Of a stretch of DNA of 57,068 nt, positions 22,555-33,102 are shown one piece after another. The translations under genes and the position numbers were made by a program. Source of the DNA: Dimargaris cristalligena (Eukaryota > Kickxellomycota > Dimargaritomycetes > Dimargaritales > Dimargaritaceae); assembly GCA_027576995.1 (NCBI GenBank), contig JANBQC010000119.1, positions 1 to 57,068 of the forward strand, read 5' to 3'. Under the pieces are notes generated by a model that saw only the letters and a list, made by a program, of their open reading frames with translations, was not told the DNA's origin and did no database searches. Within the stretch, counting starts at the first letter, position 1. Every line of letters begins with the position of its first letter.

Positions 22555-24544
22555 GCCAAAAGAAAGGGTATAAATATATAGGCAATAGAAAAGGGGAGAG
22601 AGAGATAGCGCACAGCAATACGCCGCAGAAGAAGATTAAAGCACGGAAAGGGTTTAGGGAAGCCGAGCGACGTAGGGTAATGAGAAAATAACACAGGCCA
22701 GGAAGAGGGAATGCTAAATATAGGGGAGGGATTGCTGGGTTTGGGAAACACTGCTGGCCAAGGGGTTTACAGAAGGTAAGCTGCGAATACTAGAAGTTTT
22801 GGAAAGTTGCTTACTAGCAGGTAGGGCGGGCGCTACTGATATTTATATTATATATATATATATATATATTCTTGAGGCTGTGGGAACACCCGATACGAGG
22901 CGAGTGTAATGCTTGTTTTTATTTAATGGTCCTTTACTATCTGGTAGACAAATGAGGCAGTCTCACTCTGTTTAATCAGGGGGTTGGAAGAAGGTCTCTC
23001 ATTCAGACCATTCGAGGCTGCAGCAATGAATATGAACACGCCACGGCAACAAAGGGGGGGAAGTTGGCAGATCCAAAATGGACCACTGTTGTGGAACTAA
23101 GCCAGTCCGAATTCCGGATAAAGAAGGCCCATTACCAGGGGAGGCGAAGGATCAACTAAATATCTAGTAAAAATACAGGCCGTGCCGATATAGACCGTGA
23201 AAAGCAATGGCTAAGGGGTTCGATACAACGCAGGATCACCAAGTAGCAACCATTCTACAGATTAAGGCAACAGGTGGTCTAAGCCATGCCGGGCTCTACG
23301 CCAGCGAAATCCGGCTTAGGCGCCGATAGGGAAGGCTTGGCTTTCACTACCTAACGAGCCACAATGGTCCCGCTAGGTGCTTACGCATTCAGGAGCGAAG
23401 GCACAGGCGGGAGTCCCCACCACCACAGTAGCGCAGCCGCCGCTCGGCGATGCAGGGGAATGGTGGAACTACGAGGTGGCCGGATCAGTTCAAATTGATA
23501 CTCCCTAGCGCAGTGCCCGTTCGGTGGCCATCGCCAATAGTGGGCCGTATTTCAGTGCCTGTCCCGGATTCCACCATGGGTATTCATACCCCGCTGGAAA
23601 CCGGCAACACTTCGAGCGGGAAACGACACTCGCCTAATTTACTACATCTCTTTGGGTATCAATATCTATAAATAATACACCTACCATGCTACCCATCCCA
23701 GTTGAACTATTGTATCCCTCATACCATTGTCCATTTACTAGCCCCGCACTCCCTACGACACTCCTCAGCCCCAAGCTCTACGCAGAGCTGCCTTGGTTTA
23801 CTGCTCCCCCCTGGCCCGCTCCCCTTGATTATCCTGCGGGCTTGCTGACTGGTCCGGGCTCCCATACCTTGACCATAATATACAGCGAAGAGCCACCAGC
23901 ATACTACGCCGAGCTTTTACTACTAATTGGGTCTTCGCGAAGGCATTGGTTTAATAGCACCTTTATATATTCAGTATGTATTGCCAGCCTATCTTTCAAT
24001 ATTCTCTATTACCAGCTTTAATAAAATAAATAAAAAACCGAAATGACTACCGCTAATGGAAGTCCAACTTTGCCCGTGCTAGGTCGATGCAGTGATTTCA
24101 ATTTAAAATTGCTCTCCAGAAACATGCGATCCGAGTTTCCGTGATATCGGTTTACATTATTTCATTGCCAATGATCGCTGCTTCTTGATCAACTCCCATT
24201 TTCGATACGCCTGGCGTAGTTTCCGCTCTTCACTTGATCACTACCGCAACCGGCCTTTCCCATTTAGGCAACCCCCCACCAACCCAACCAATTTAAGCGG
24301 GACTCATTCAGCCAGTTTGTGCCTTTAGTTACAATCGACGGTCTTTAGGGCTCGCTACATATCCCACATTCTAGGATGCCGACATGTTCTCCCTGAATCG
24401 GACGTCTCGTATAGCTAAGGGCCATCCGCCTTAATTGTTAAGTATATGGTTCAGTCCTTGGTTGTCTGCATTACGCGCCCACTTGGGGTCCTGGAATACC
24501 GAACGTGACCAAAAATACAGCCACATAACAGGTATGTTCTGCTT
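22555..24544. other. intergenic spacer
   Basis: Upstream region of the RING gene, including a (TA)n run at about 22843-22870, then about 1.5 kb without a supported gene. A plus-strand frame at 23686-24021 is open for 111 codons, rich in Pro/Leu/Tyr and without a known domain. It is not annotated. GC content rises around 23.3-23.6 kb, which might reflect a decayed gene. Confidence 0.4.
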
Positions 24545-25834
24545 TTATTCCGTGGTTAGCACGAGCTTAATTTTGGCCTCTTTGAAACCTTGATCGTGTT
24601 CATTCAAGAACGCCTGAGTTTCCTGCAATGCCTGTATACTGCACGGCTGGCCCCCTACCAAGTCAATTCGCGTGAAATGCGGTATCTCCCACTTCCCCCC
24701 CACCTCACCCAACAGTTCCGGCCATGCCGCACATTGGAATTGGTCTGGCTCCATAAAATCAAAGAACAATTTTGTGTGCACCTGCCGTTGGACCGGGTCC
24801 CAGCCCAGCAACCAAATTTGCGTCCAAAACGGATCCTTGTTGCGATCGAATAGGTACTTTAGCCGGGTTTTCACATCCGTCCGCTTTTGTTCATTATACT
24901 GTAGTTTTGGATCGGTCAGTACGAAATTTTCGTGATGGTAGATTTCCCGCCGGTAGACCTGGATACGGCGGCGATATTCCGCCTGACTCCCCACTCCGGG
25001 CCGGGTTAATAGATCGGCTAGGGTGGGCGTCAGCGGTTCTTGGCCCAAAGTGGCCATGTCGCGGATAATTTGGGCACGGTCCGTGCATAATTTTAGCAGT
25101 ACTTTCAGCGGATTTTGGTTCCATGGACTCGGCCGCGGTTGGTTGGGTGGCGCCGGGGCTGATGAGGTGGCTGGCAATGGGTTGGCCAGGGCTAGCCGCT
25201 CGGCCGACTGGGTGACCGGGGGCTTCCATTGGAATGGGGTTGATAGTGGTGCGACGGGGTCTACTGAGAGTTTCCGTTTCTTGTTTACCTTCAGCGGGAA
25301 TGATGCTTTAGGGGTCAGTTCCAGCACAGTGGTGGACTCGAGTGCCTCCGGTATGATTCCGGGTGCGGATGGTAATAACGGAGGTGACACTACAGGCAAG
25401 CCCCCGTCGAGAAAAAGGGACAATGCGGGAAAGGCTGGGTTATTTAAGTCCTCCGGAAGCTGGGGCCAGTCGGTGGGCTTAAATCTGGCCCAAATGGCAT
25501 CGAATTGGACATCAAGGAATTCATTACCATCCCCACTAGAAGTTCCACTGGACATGGTCATCCCTGAGGGGGAAACGTGACCTTGGGAGTTGATGGGCGG
25601 TAATAAATCATCCAGCCATGAGGGGGACTCTAAATCTAGCATAGGTTGGCTATAAGTGGGCTGCTCGGGTTCCGCTGGATTGGGACGGCCCAGAGACGGA
25701 TTAATTTGGCTTATCTGTACAGTCGGCGCGCCTTCTCCCCAATCCAGCCGATTGGCAATTAATGTGGACAGCAGACATAGTCCCGACCGGAAGGAGTATC
25801 TGAAACGATGAAAAGCGACCATGACTTCGACCAA
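24545..25834 (-). CDS. hypothetical protein
   Basis: A 429-residue frame. Residues 1-30 contain a moderately hydrophobic segment (RSGLCLLSTLIAN) that could be a weak signal anchor. Residues about 40-245 are Pro/Ser-rich and disordered, with a basic patch KVNKKRKLS near 190. The C-terminal 190 residues look folded and are rich in Trp, Phe and charged residues (KVLLKLCTDRAQIIRDMA, YRREIYHHENFVL, WLLGWDPVQRQVHTKLFF). The family is not recognised. A different frame at 25925-25820 encodes a classic signal peptide (MHFFKYCLLVAFAVAG). If an intron joins the two, the product would be secreted, but I could not find a donor and acceptor that keep phase. An acceptor-like tttcag lies at about 25803. Confidence 0.6.
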   Translation of the reverse strand: MVEVMVAFHRFRYSFRSGLCLLSTLIANRLDWGEGAPTVQISQINPSLGRPNPAEPEQPTYSQPMLDLESPSWLDDLLPPINSQGHVSPSGMTMSSGTSSGDGNEFLDVQFDAIWARFKPTDWPQLPEDLNNPAFPALSLFLDGGLPVVSPPLLPSAPGIIPEALESTTVLELTPKASFPLKVNKKRKLSVDPVAPLSTPFQWKPPVTQSAERLALANPLPATSSAPAPPNQPRPSPWNQNPLKVLLKLCTDRAQIIRDMATLGQEPLTPTLADLLTRPGVGSQAEYRRRIQVYRREIYHHENFVLTDPKLQYNEQKRTDVKTRLKYLFDRNKDPFWTQIWLLGWDPVQRQVHTKLFFDFMEPDQFQCAAWPELLGEVGGKWEIPHFTRIDLVGGQPCSIQALQETQAFLNEHDQGFKEAKIKLVLTTE

Positions 25835-25925
25835 TTATGGGCGTTTGGTGAGTCGTCGAACAATGTGGCAAAAAAACCCCGGCAACGGCGAAGGCAACGA
25901 GTAAACAATATTTAAAAAAATGCAA

Positions 25926-27037
25926 TCGACAACGATAATAGGGAGGAATCCTCGAGACTTACTAAATAGCAATTAATGGGTAGGGTACGTATTTTTTTTT
26001 ATGGGAGGAGGGGGGAAGTGCCGTTTTTATAGAGGGTACACAACCGGAGAGTGTCTGGGGCAGAGGTAGGAATATCGGGGGATATCCAGGCAACACTATA
26101 CATTTAGGGTACCTTTCCTCAAATTCGGTATAGGCCAGGTTTCCAAATTAAGCCATTGGTCATACACCACAGCTATGAGGCCAATAATATGTAGTTTTAT
26201 TTGCCAATTAGGTAGCCCAGTAATACCTTGGCAGGGTGTGTGATATATATATATAATTGGGTTGCCCTTTCTAAGCCGGGCCATTCCCATGGTCCCCTTC
26301 ATGACATACCCATACGGGGCTTACACACCCAACACTCGCCCTGCCCATGAAATATATAGCCTACAGTGCTCGCTTCCGATCAACTTCCATTAGGTTACAC
26401 GACTTGCTAGCGGCCGAATGAGAGCTTCCAATGAAGGGGAGACAGTATCATCCATTTAAGCCAGGGTGTTAGAGGAGAGGTCAACTCTGTACTATTACAG
26501 GCCGCCTACCTTTTCCTATTCCATAAAGTCCCTCTAGTTTTATAAGCGGACCTGGTAATGTTTCGCCACAGACTCCGGCCATCGGGTAGGTTAGGTGACA
26601 ACTAGTCACACATTAGGTATTATTATTGGATGAAACGCCCGGTTGCATCCCGCATTCGAGGAGTAATCGGTCGAAAATATATTTATTAAAAAGACGGAAG
26701 TAGTGTATATAAAGAAAGAGAAAGAGAGAGAAGGTTTGAATAAATACAATACCAGTCAGTGTCAGCATACGGGGAATATTGGCAGTGAAATGATGATATA
26801 TAACTGGATCTAGGTGAAAACATACTTTAAAAGAAGGTAATATGAAACAAGAAGGATACGGAAATTTGAATGAGTGTCAAGGATAGAAAGTATTTTTTTT
26901 GTCTAAATAAAATATAAATAAAAAATACGGGTCACAAGGGTAAGTGAACGAGCATGTCAAACCACAGAAAAACGGGGACCTGGTGATACATTTGGAAAGC
27001 AAAACAGCACGCCTATTCCTTTTTACTTTGTAATAGA
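25926..27037. other. intergenic spacer
   Basis: AT-rich spacer holding a poly-T run near 25991, a short TA repeat near 26245 and a purine-rich GAAAGAGAGAGAGAA tract near 26715-26732. No gene or RNA recognised. Confidence 0.5.
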
Positions 27038-28694
27038 TTAGAAGTACTTCTTTTCGGCGGCTGACCGCTTCTTGTAGAATGAGTAGAAGACCAGGATCAG
27101 GGCCTGGGCCGCCACGACCAGTCCGATGAGGGTGAAGGGCGACATGTGGTGCCCGGCGTGCGGCGGGGGATGCGCCCCGATGGGAGGGCTCGCATGGTCG
27201 AAGTGTGCGCCCTGGGCCGTTTCCAGGAAATGTTGGATTTCGTCCAACTTATGCAGCACACTCTGCAGCGACTGTTCCCCACCAGTAGTACCACTGCCGT
27301 AACTGACGTCCCCGGGCGAACGGTGGGCCACCTGGTCAACCACCGACTTGATGGATACCAACTCCCGGCCCAATTTCCGGATATCCTCACGCAGCTCCAT
27401 ACCGCCGTCGCCGTGGACTGCACCGCCCGCCCCGGTGATATGGTCAGGTATTTTGCCGTGCAGGCCGGCGAGGTCCAATTTGGAATGCAGGCCATTGATG
27501 GCCTCGAGGATGTGCTCCTGGGTCATTTCGAACTGGTGCAAATCGTGGGCGTCGGTCTCGCCACCACCAAACTGGTCCGCTTCAATATGTTCCCCTTCGT
27601 GGTGGTGGAAATCGTCCATCTTGTGCTGGATATCGTTATAATGGGCCTTCATTTTGTCGTCCATGTGGTGGCCGCTGGCGGCGTCGGATTGTTGGGTAAT
27701 CTTGGGCGCTGGGTTGAGCTCGAACAGGTCAAAGGAATTGACGTCGTGGTCGTCGGGTTGCGGACCCGAAGCGGCCGTGAAACCAAAGTAGTAGTTAGGG
27801 GGGAGGTCCACGCCGTCCTTTTCGAAACACTCGATCATCTTTTCGCCATTGGACGTGGTGTCGAGGGAGAACTAATAGGGAGGGGAACGATGTATCCATA
27901 GAAGTGGGGGGAGGGAATTAGCCACAGCGATAAATGATGAGGAAGGGGTTAGATTGAGTATTGCGGATTTTTCAACGGAAAAGGCTGAGAGGCGACCGGA
28001 AATAAGGACGGTTAATCCAGAGAGTCACTCGTCTCCTTTAACACCATATGCCCAGAGATTAGAATTGCCAACTTACGGTCAGCTTGCGGTTTTGGTAAGT
28101 GACCCGACCGTGGACCAAGTGAGTGGTGCGCCGCACATCCCGGAAGCAGGAACCGATCATATGATCGCTCAAGTTGTTAGTCTCATGCAGTTTGGTATGC
28201 CCGTCGTTCAAGTAAGCCATAACGAACGGACTGCTCTTCTTTTCGTTTTCGTCGTACGTGTGGAAAATGATGCCTAAACCCTGGAACGGATCTTCATTGC
28301 CGTACGTAGGGCCGGACTGACCCCGGTGGGCGGTATACCAAAAGGCCATGCCATCGGACCCCGCCTCACCGGGACCGGAAATATGGAGGGTAAAATGGGC
28401 CTCCCACTCCCGGTGGGGGTTGCTAATGGTGGACCAAATGGACCCCTGGTGGTTCGGTAAGTTACGGGAGAGGCGGACGAAATAATCCGTGACGGTGGCG
28501 TCCTCGTGCGTCTCCCAGTAAGGCACTTCGTCGTTGATTTTGAACGGGCGCTTGAAGCCCATTCTGAAGTCATGGCGCTTCGGTGCGTGGGCCACGTGCA
28601 TGTTGGCCGTGGCGGTGGGCAAGAGGCCGGCGGCCAACAAAAGGGTGCCGAGGAACTGGAGTTCTCCCACAGTGTATTGTTTGCGAGCCATCAT
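27038..28694 (-). CDS. L-type lectin cargo receptor, ERGIC-53/Emp47 family
   Basis: Two exons, 28694-28077 and 27871-27038, joined in phase 0 at a GTAAGT donor and a ccctattag acceptor; 483 residues. A signal peptide (LLLAAGLLPTATA) is followed by the legume-type lectin domain, residues about 38-255. It shows FKRPFKINDEVPYWE, SDGMAFWYT, GPTYGNEDPFQGLGIIFHTY, and VTYQNRKLT joining FSLDTT across the intron. The Asp of SDG and later Asn and His residues appear to match the mannose/calcium-binding positions of ERGIC-53. A His/Asp-rich stalk with coiled-coil character follows. One membrane span (FTLIGLVVAAQALILVFYSF) leaves a 12-residue cytosolic tail ending KKYF. That fits the dilysine KKxx signal for COPI retrieval, with a terminal Phe for COPII export. 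The protein should cycle between ER and Golgi, carrying high-mannose glycoproteins. Confidence 0.9.
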
Positions 28695-31426
28695 GGTATG
28701 TAAAAAAGAGATATGCGGATGTATCTAAATGTGTGTGCGTGTGTACAATGTACTGTGTGATATGAATAAGGAGGCTGAGGGAGGAGTGTGAAGTGTGAAA
28801 TGAGAGTTATATAGGAGGAGAAGGTGTGAAATGAGAGTTATATAGGAGGAGAAGATGTGAAATGGTACAGAAATATTGGGCTATGCGGGAAATGCCGGCC
28901 ACAATAGTAATGGGACAGTGGTTAAATAATGGGAAACGGAGAATAGAACAGTGTGATAATGACACGATGAAGGTCGCTAAATAGGGCGGGAACGGCTCTT
29001 ATTATAAAGGAATTACACGGTAACCGAATATCGGGTGGTCTATTGGCACCTCTCCTCCCCCATTTCCACCCTATGGCCTGGTGCACCAGGAGCAAGGCGG
29101 GAGAAGAGCGAGAGAATAGGAGCAACCATAGGTGACACAAGCCCCGAAAATGGTAGCGCGGGGGAGGCCGCTCTTCACAGTGACCCGCGACAAGTGAAGG
29201 AGCGGAAAATGAACCACCGAGTCGAGGAGAGAGAGAGAAAAGGAGAACGATGGAAGAGAAGCCTAATAATGTGAATGATTACCGGGCTGAACCAAGGGAC
29301 AACTCGCGAAATAAAAGGGAGTGCGAACGGCGGGCCAACGAGGTAGCAGGGATGGGCCGATGAATACAATCAGGGCCCCTGAAATAATTGGGCGGCAATC
29401 GCAGGGAGAGGCGACCAATATATTACGAGGGAGAGACGAGAGGTGCTTAGTTTTATATATAAAAAAGTGTGCGCGGGCCTTTGCATATGGCACACCCCGT
29501 CGCCCTAGTTGTGTTCTTTAAACGGGCTTCTCTTTGCACCGTCACTCCCACCAAACTATTTGCATACTCCTCTGTAACCCTCGGGTGTCGGGTTGGCTTT
29601 TGATGGCCATGTCTATGGAAATAACAGTAGGTCCGACAGCCCAGGAATACGGCCTACAAAAACCACATCTAGGAAATAGCATACCGCTGTGAAACCGATG
29701 GGGAGTAATTGTATAATAGAGATAAAGCTAGGGTAGCCAAATAAGAGAGAGTAGCAGCTGGACGGTATTTTGGTCAATGGAGACAATAGCGTATTCGCTC
29801 TCCCTTTCATCAATAAGATTAACCATTCCAAGAACAGTTAAATCGCCCTCTCTTTGCGACGGGTACAAAGAGACAGTGTGGGGAATAGGGAGGGGGAGGC
29901 AGCCGATATACTTGACGTTTTAGCAATGCTGCTTCGCCTTGTATCTCCAATAGCCACTTCCTCGATCATTAGGCAGGGCCAGTCTATACGATCGGTGTAT
30001 TTTACGAGGTCCTCCTGCTAAATAGCCCATGCGTTCATTAACCTCATCGAATTAGGCGGAACCGGAAAGAGGTAACAAGGGTAAACTCCTCGAAATCCCC
30101 CCCTCACCCCGTCTTAATAGCCGTCTATACACAATTTCAATAATCCGCTTGTTAAATAAGGGATTTTACATACCGCTTAGTGATCTCCGTTCGGTTAAAG
30201 TGAACTAGACGGGGCCTTCACCTCTGTTTCACCAGAGAGTGGGACATGTACCACTTAGATGGGTGGGTGGGATACGCCGCCAGTGAGAGCGCACGGGAGG
30301 GCTGCTTTACCACGTCGCCACAGTATATTCGCTGAAGAATAGCACACACTGAGCAAGGTGAAAAGGAAATATTCAAGGACTCCCCTTAAACAAAGCAATC
30401 CGCCCGGATAATAATGGCTGGAATCGCCACCGACAAAGCCGAAGATCATTGATGGGATTGTAGCGTAGTTGGGCCAGCGGGAAGGTGGGGAGATGAGGGG
30501 GGGGTATAGGCGTATCGTAGAGGACAACCATCCTTGACGGCATTGGATTACCTCTGCCCTAACCCCCCCCCCACCCACCAAGCTATTAATAACTGAACAG
30601 AAAAGGATAGGAAGGGGGGACTATTGGGACTTGTACGCCGGGATGATTAGGGGAGAGGGGCTTACCTATTGCTTTACACTCTTGAGAATTGTATTTAGGA
30701 AAGACTCGACTATAAGAAGAGGTGATATCTCGGTCCTTTTTGACTTGTAAATCACTATGTTTCGAGTATGACATTTAATGGCCCTGGACTGAACTTTGTA
30801 TCATTTTAACGACGGTGGGTAGGCCGCCTAATCTATTAATGGAGTTTAGCCCTGGAGCGGGCATCCGGTGCCATGGCCAGGTTGGCCCTGCCATTCTCAA
30901 CGGCTCAGAGCTTGTATCTGTATTCGACTACGTCAAACCATTCTTCCCCTTTAACTAAGTTATTCTATTTGCACCATTCGTCAGCCGGGCGTTTAACCTG
31001 CACCAGCTTACCGCATGATCAAAGTGACTCGAGCCCACTGAAGCCAGTTGAACCGATATGGCAGCGACTCCACTGGATATTTCATGTCAGTTAAGTTGAC
31101 TCTCTCATCGAATAATAATACCGACCTAAGCTTTAGATATATTATTTCATACTGAGCTTCGCCACGGCTAGCCTAGTTGTAAGAGCAGGGTCGGCCCGTC
31201 GCTACTAATCCAATTTCTGCCCCATATACCAGCCGTCTTATCGAGACCAGCCTGCTATAAAACACCTCCCCCAGGCCCCGTACCCCACTGGAATACGATT
31301 GAATCCGGACTGGTCACAGCTTCATTGAACCTAGTATTTACGTACCCACGATACCTAGCCTCTTTCCGCCCCACCCCTCCCTCTGCCAACCTCACCAATA
31401 CCACCACCAACAGCAGCGCAGCCGTT
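28695..31426. other. long intergenic region between divergent genes
   Basis: About 2.7 kb between the cargo-receptor gene (minus) and the NAD(P)-binding gene (plus), so it holds both promoters. Near the receptor gene it contains a 31-bp direct repeat (listed separately). 29-30.8 kb has scattered short frames without coding character and a GA-rich tract at about 29229-29240. No RNA gene recognised. Confidence 0.45.
28793..28854. repeat. 31-bp tandem duplication in promoter region
   Basis: Two direct, nearly perfect 31-base units lie back to back (28793-28823 and 28824-28854). Each holds GTGTGAAATGAGAGTTATAT and then an AGGAGGAGAAG tail. A partial third unit (ATGTGAAATGG) follows. They lie about 100-160 bases upstream of the cargo-receptor start codon, and each unit brings one TTATATA motif, so they may duplicate a core-promoter element. 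Confidence 0.7.
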
Positions 31427-32677
31427 ATGCACCGTCCCCCCCTCCAGTCCATCTTCATCACCTCCTGCGACGAATGGCTAGGCTATTCCCTCGCCAAGGC
31501 CCTACTCACCGCCTACTACCCCGACGACCCCCTCCACCAAGTCTGGTGCGGCGTTATCCAGCCCCAAACCCCCTACACCGAGGACCTTAAATTCCACGGC
31601 GGCCACATTGTCTCTTATGACCCGCGCAATCCCCCACCTGCCCGCCTGCACACCCACTTTAGCCGTTGTGATGCCGTTATTCTGGTTCCGATGCACCAGC
31701 ACGAGCGGGACCGGATTGATATCTGGCGGTATTTTTTCATTTCCATTGAGGAAGCGCGCCGAACCAGACCAACAGCCACCCAGTTACAGGTGTATATGCT
31801 GTCGGTGTTGAATTTGGACCATATTTCGGATGGTCGGTTTCAGTTCCTCCTGTCCATGGAGAATCTGTTCCGGGACTGGTTTGAAACTCACCCCTTGCTG
31901 AGTTGGAAGGATCTCGTGGCCAAGGCGACGGCCTCCCCCATAACTACTGCTACGGTTGCTACGCTTGGCCCTGCTGCTACTGCTACTGCTGCTGTTGCTG
32001 TTTCTGATACTTCATTGGCGCCCATAAGTGCTGCCGGGCCAAGCTATAGTAGTGCGACTGTGTCGGAGGATACTGCGGACCACCCCCATCAGCACCGGGG
32101 TGCTATTTTGCGTTTTACACTGCCGCTCGAACATCTACTACTCTACCAGGCGCGGATCCGGGGCCGCCGGGCCATCGAACTCCCTATTGGCGAAGCTTCC
32201 TTCACCCCCATTGCTCTATCGGACCTAGCCGAAGCTCTGCTGAAGCTTATCACCCAGCGCCCCTCACATCACTCGACGACAACTCCCACCACCACCACCA
32301 CCTCTACTGATGAAGACCCAGCAGCGATCACCAACCCTAGGAGGGATACCCAGACGCCCCTATACAACCTGACCAATTCCACCACCACCAGCGGACAGGG
32401 TCTAGCCCACGCGGCCCAAAAGACCCTGGGCCACGAATTCCATTATCACCCCATGGCCCTTGACGAAGCCCACGACTACCTCAGCGACCATACGCATTTG
32501 ACCGCTGAGGAAGTCCCGTTTACCATCAGCTACTACCAGGTCATTCGGGATGCTAAGCAAAATAATATTTACCATGATTTGGTTAAACTGTTGGGTCGGA
32601 GTCCGAAAAGTTCGGAGGAGTTTATGGCTCAGAACAAGAAGCGGTTGGCGGGTGGGGGCTGCGACTGCTCCATGTAA
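31427..32677 (+). CDS. NAD(P)-binding Rossmann-fold protein, NmrA-like
   Basis: 416 residues from the ATG at 31427. An in-frame ATG at 31325 would add 34 Thr/Asn/Ser-rich residues. I prefer the later start because the first Rossmann strand (SIFITSCDEWLGYSLAKALL) begins eight residues after it. The order strand-turn-helix, then VWCGVIQP, GGHIVSYDP and CDAVILVPMHQHERD is that of extended/atypical short-chain dehydrogenases of the NmrA class. The classical glycine motif is altered (TSCDEWLGYSLA), so cofactor binding is plausible but unproven. A low-complexity Ala/Thr insert (about residues 180-215) and a Thr/Ser insert (about 285-300) interrupt the fold. NmrA-like proteins usually sense redox state or act as reductases. 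The exact substrate is unknown. It converges with the HMG-CoA lyase gene, leaving about 425 bases between the two ends. Confidence 0.65.
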   Translation: MHRPPLQSIFITSCDEWLGYSLAKALLTAYYPDDPLHQVWCGVIQPQTPYTEDLKFHGGHIVSYDPRNPPPARLHTHFSRCDAVILVPMHQHERDRIDIWRYFFISIEEARRTRPTATQLQVYMLSVLNLDHISDGRFQFLLSMENLFRDWFETHPLLSWKDLVAKATASPITTATVATLGPAATATAAVAVSDTSLAPISAAGPSYSSATVSEDTADHPHQHRGAILRFTLPLEHLLLYQARIRGRRAIELPIGEASFTPIALSDLAEALLKLITQRPSHHSTTTPTTTTTSTDEDPAAITNPRRDTQTPLYNLTNSTTTSGQGLAHAAQKTLGHEFHYHPMALDEAHDYLSDHTHLTAEEVPFTISYYQVIRDAKQNNIYHDLVKLLGRSPKSSEEFMAQNKKRLAGGGCDCSM

Positions 32678-33102
32678 CAGCCAAGGGCCACCTACCCCCC
32701 GTCGAGAGTACCACACCTCCCAGTATCTACTATATATTACACATTCATTGAAATATAGTCGCGGGGTACTTCAATTGCTGTTTCTTTCACCTAATAGTAG
32801 TTACCCTGGCAGAATCTAGGCAATGTGCACTATAGCATTTTTTTGTATTTAGGTTTATTAAACAATCAATGGTAACGCGTAATATATATCTATAAAAAAA
32901 AACAATAGCAATAATATGTATAGTATGAATAATAAAACAAAATTTCAATCAAGAGCCTGAAATGAAAGAAATGGGGTTCGCTCTCTCTCTCATACTATCT
33001 ATCCATTCACATTTCTAAAAGATATCCGCAAATAAAATATATATAAAAAAACATACGAATACACTGCTGCGCTTCTACATGCCAGTCAGCCGAGTCGGGG
33101 AA
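32678..33102. other. convergent intergenic region
   Basis: The shared 3' region of two convergent genes. It is strongly AT-rich with several AATAAA-like motifs on both strands, consistent with two polyadenylation regions. No gene. Confidence 0.5.

Noticed and set aside
32640..32677. Prenylation (CaaX) signal at the end of the NmrA-like protein
   Set aside because: The protein ends CDCSM, so the cysteines are at positions -5 and -3, not -4. The motif does not fit.
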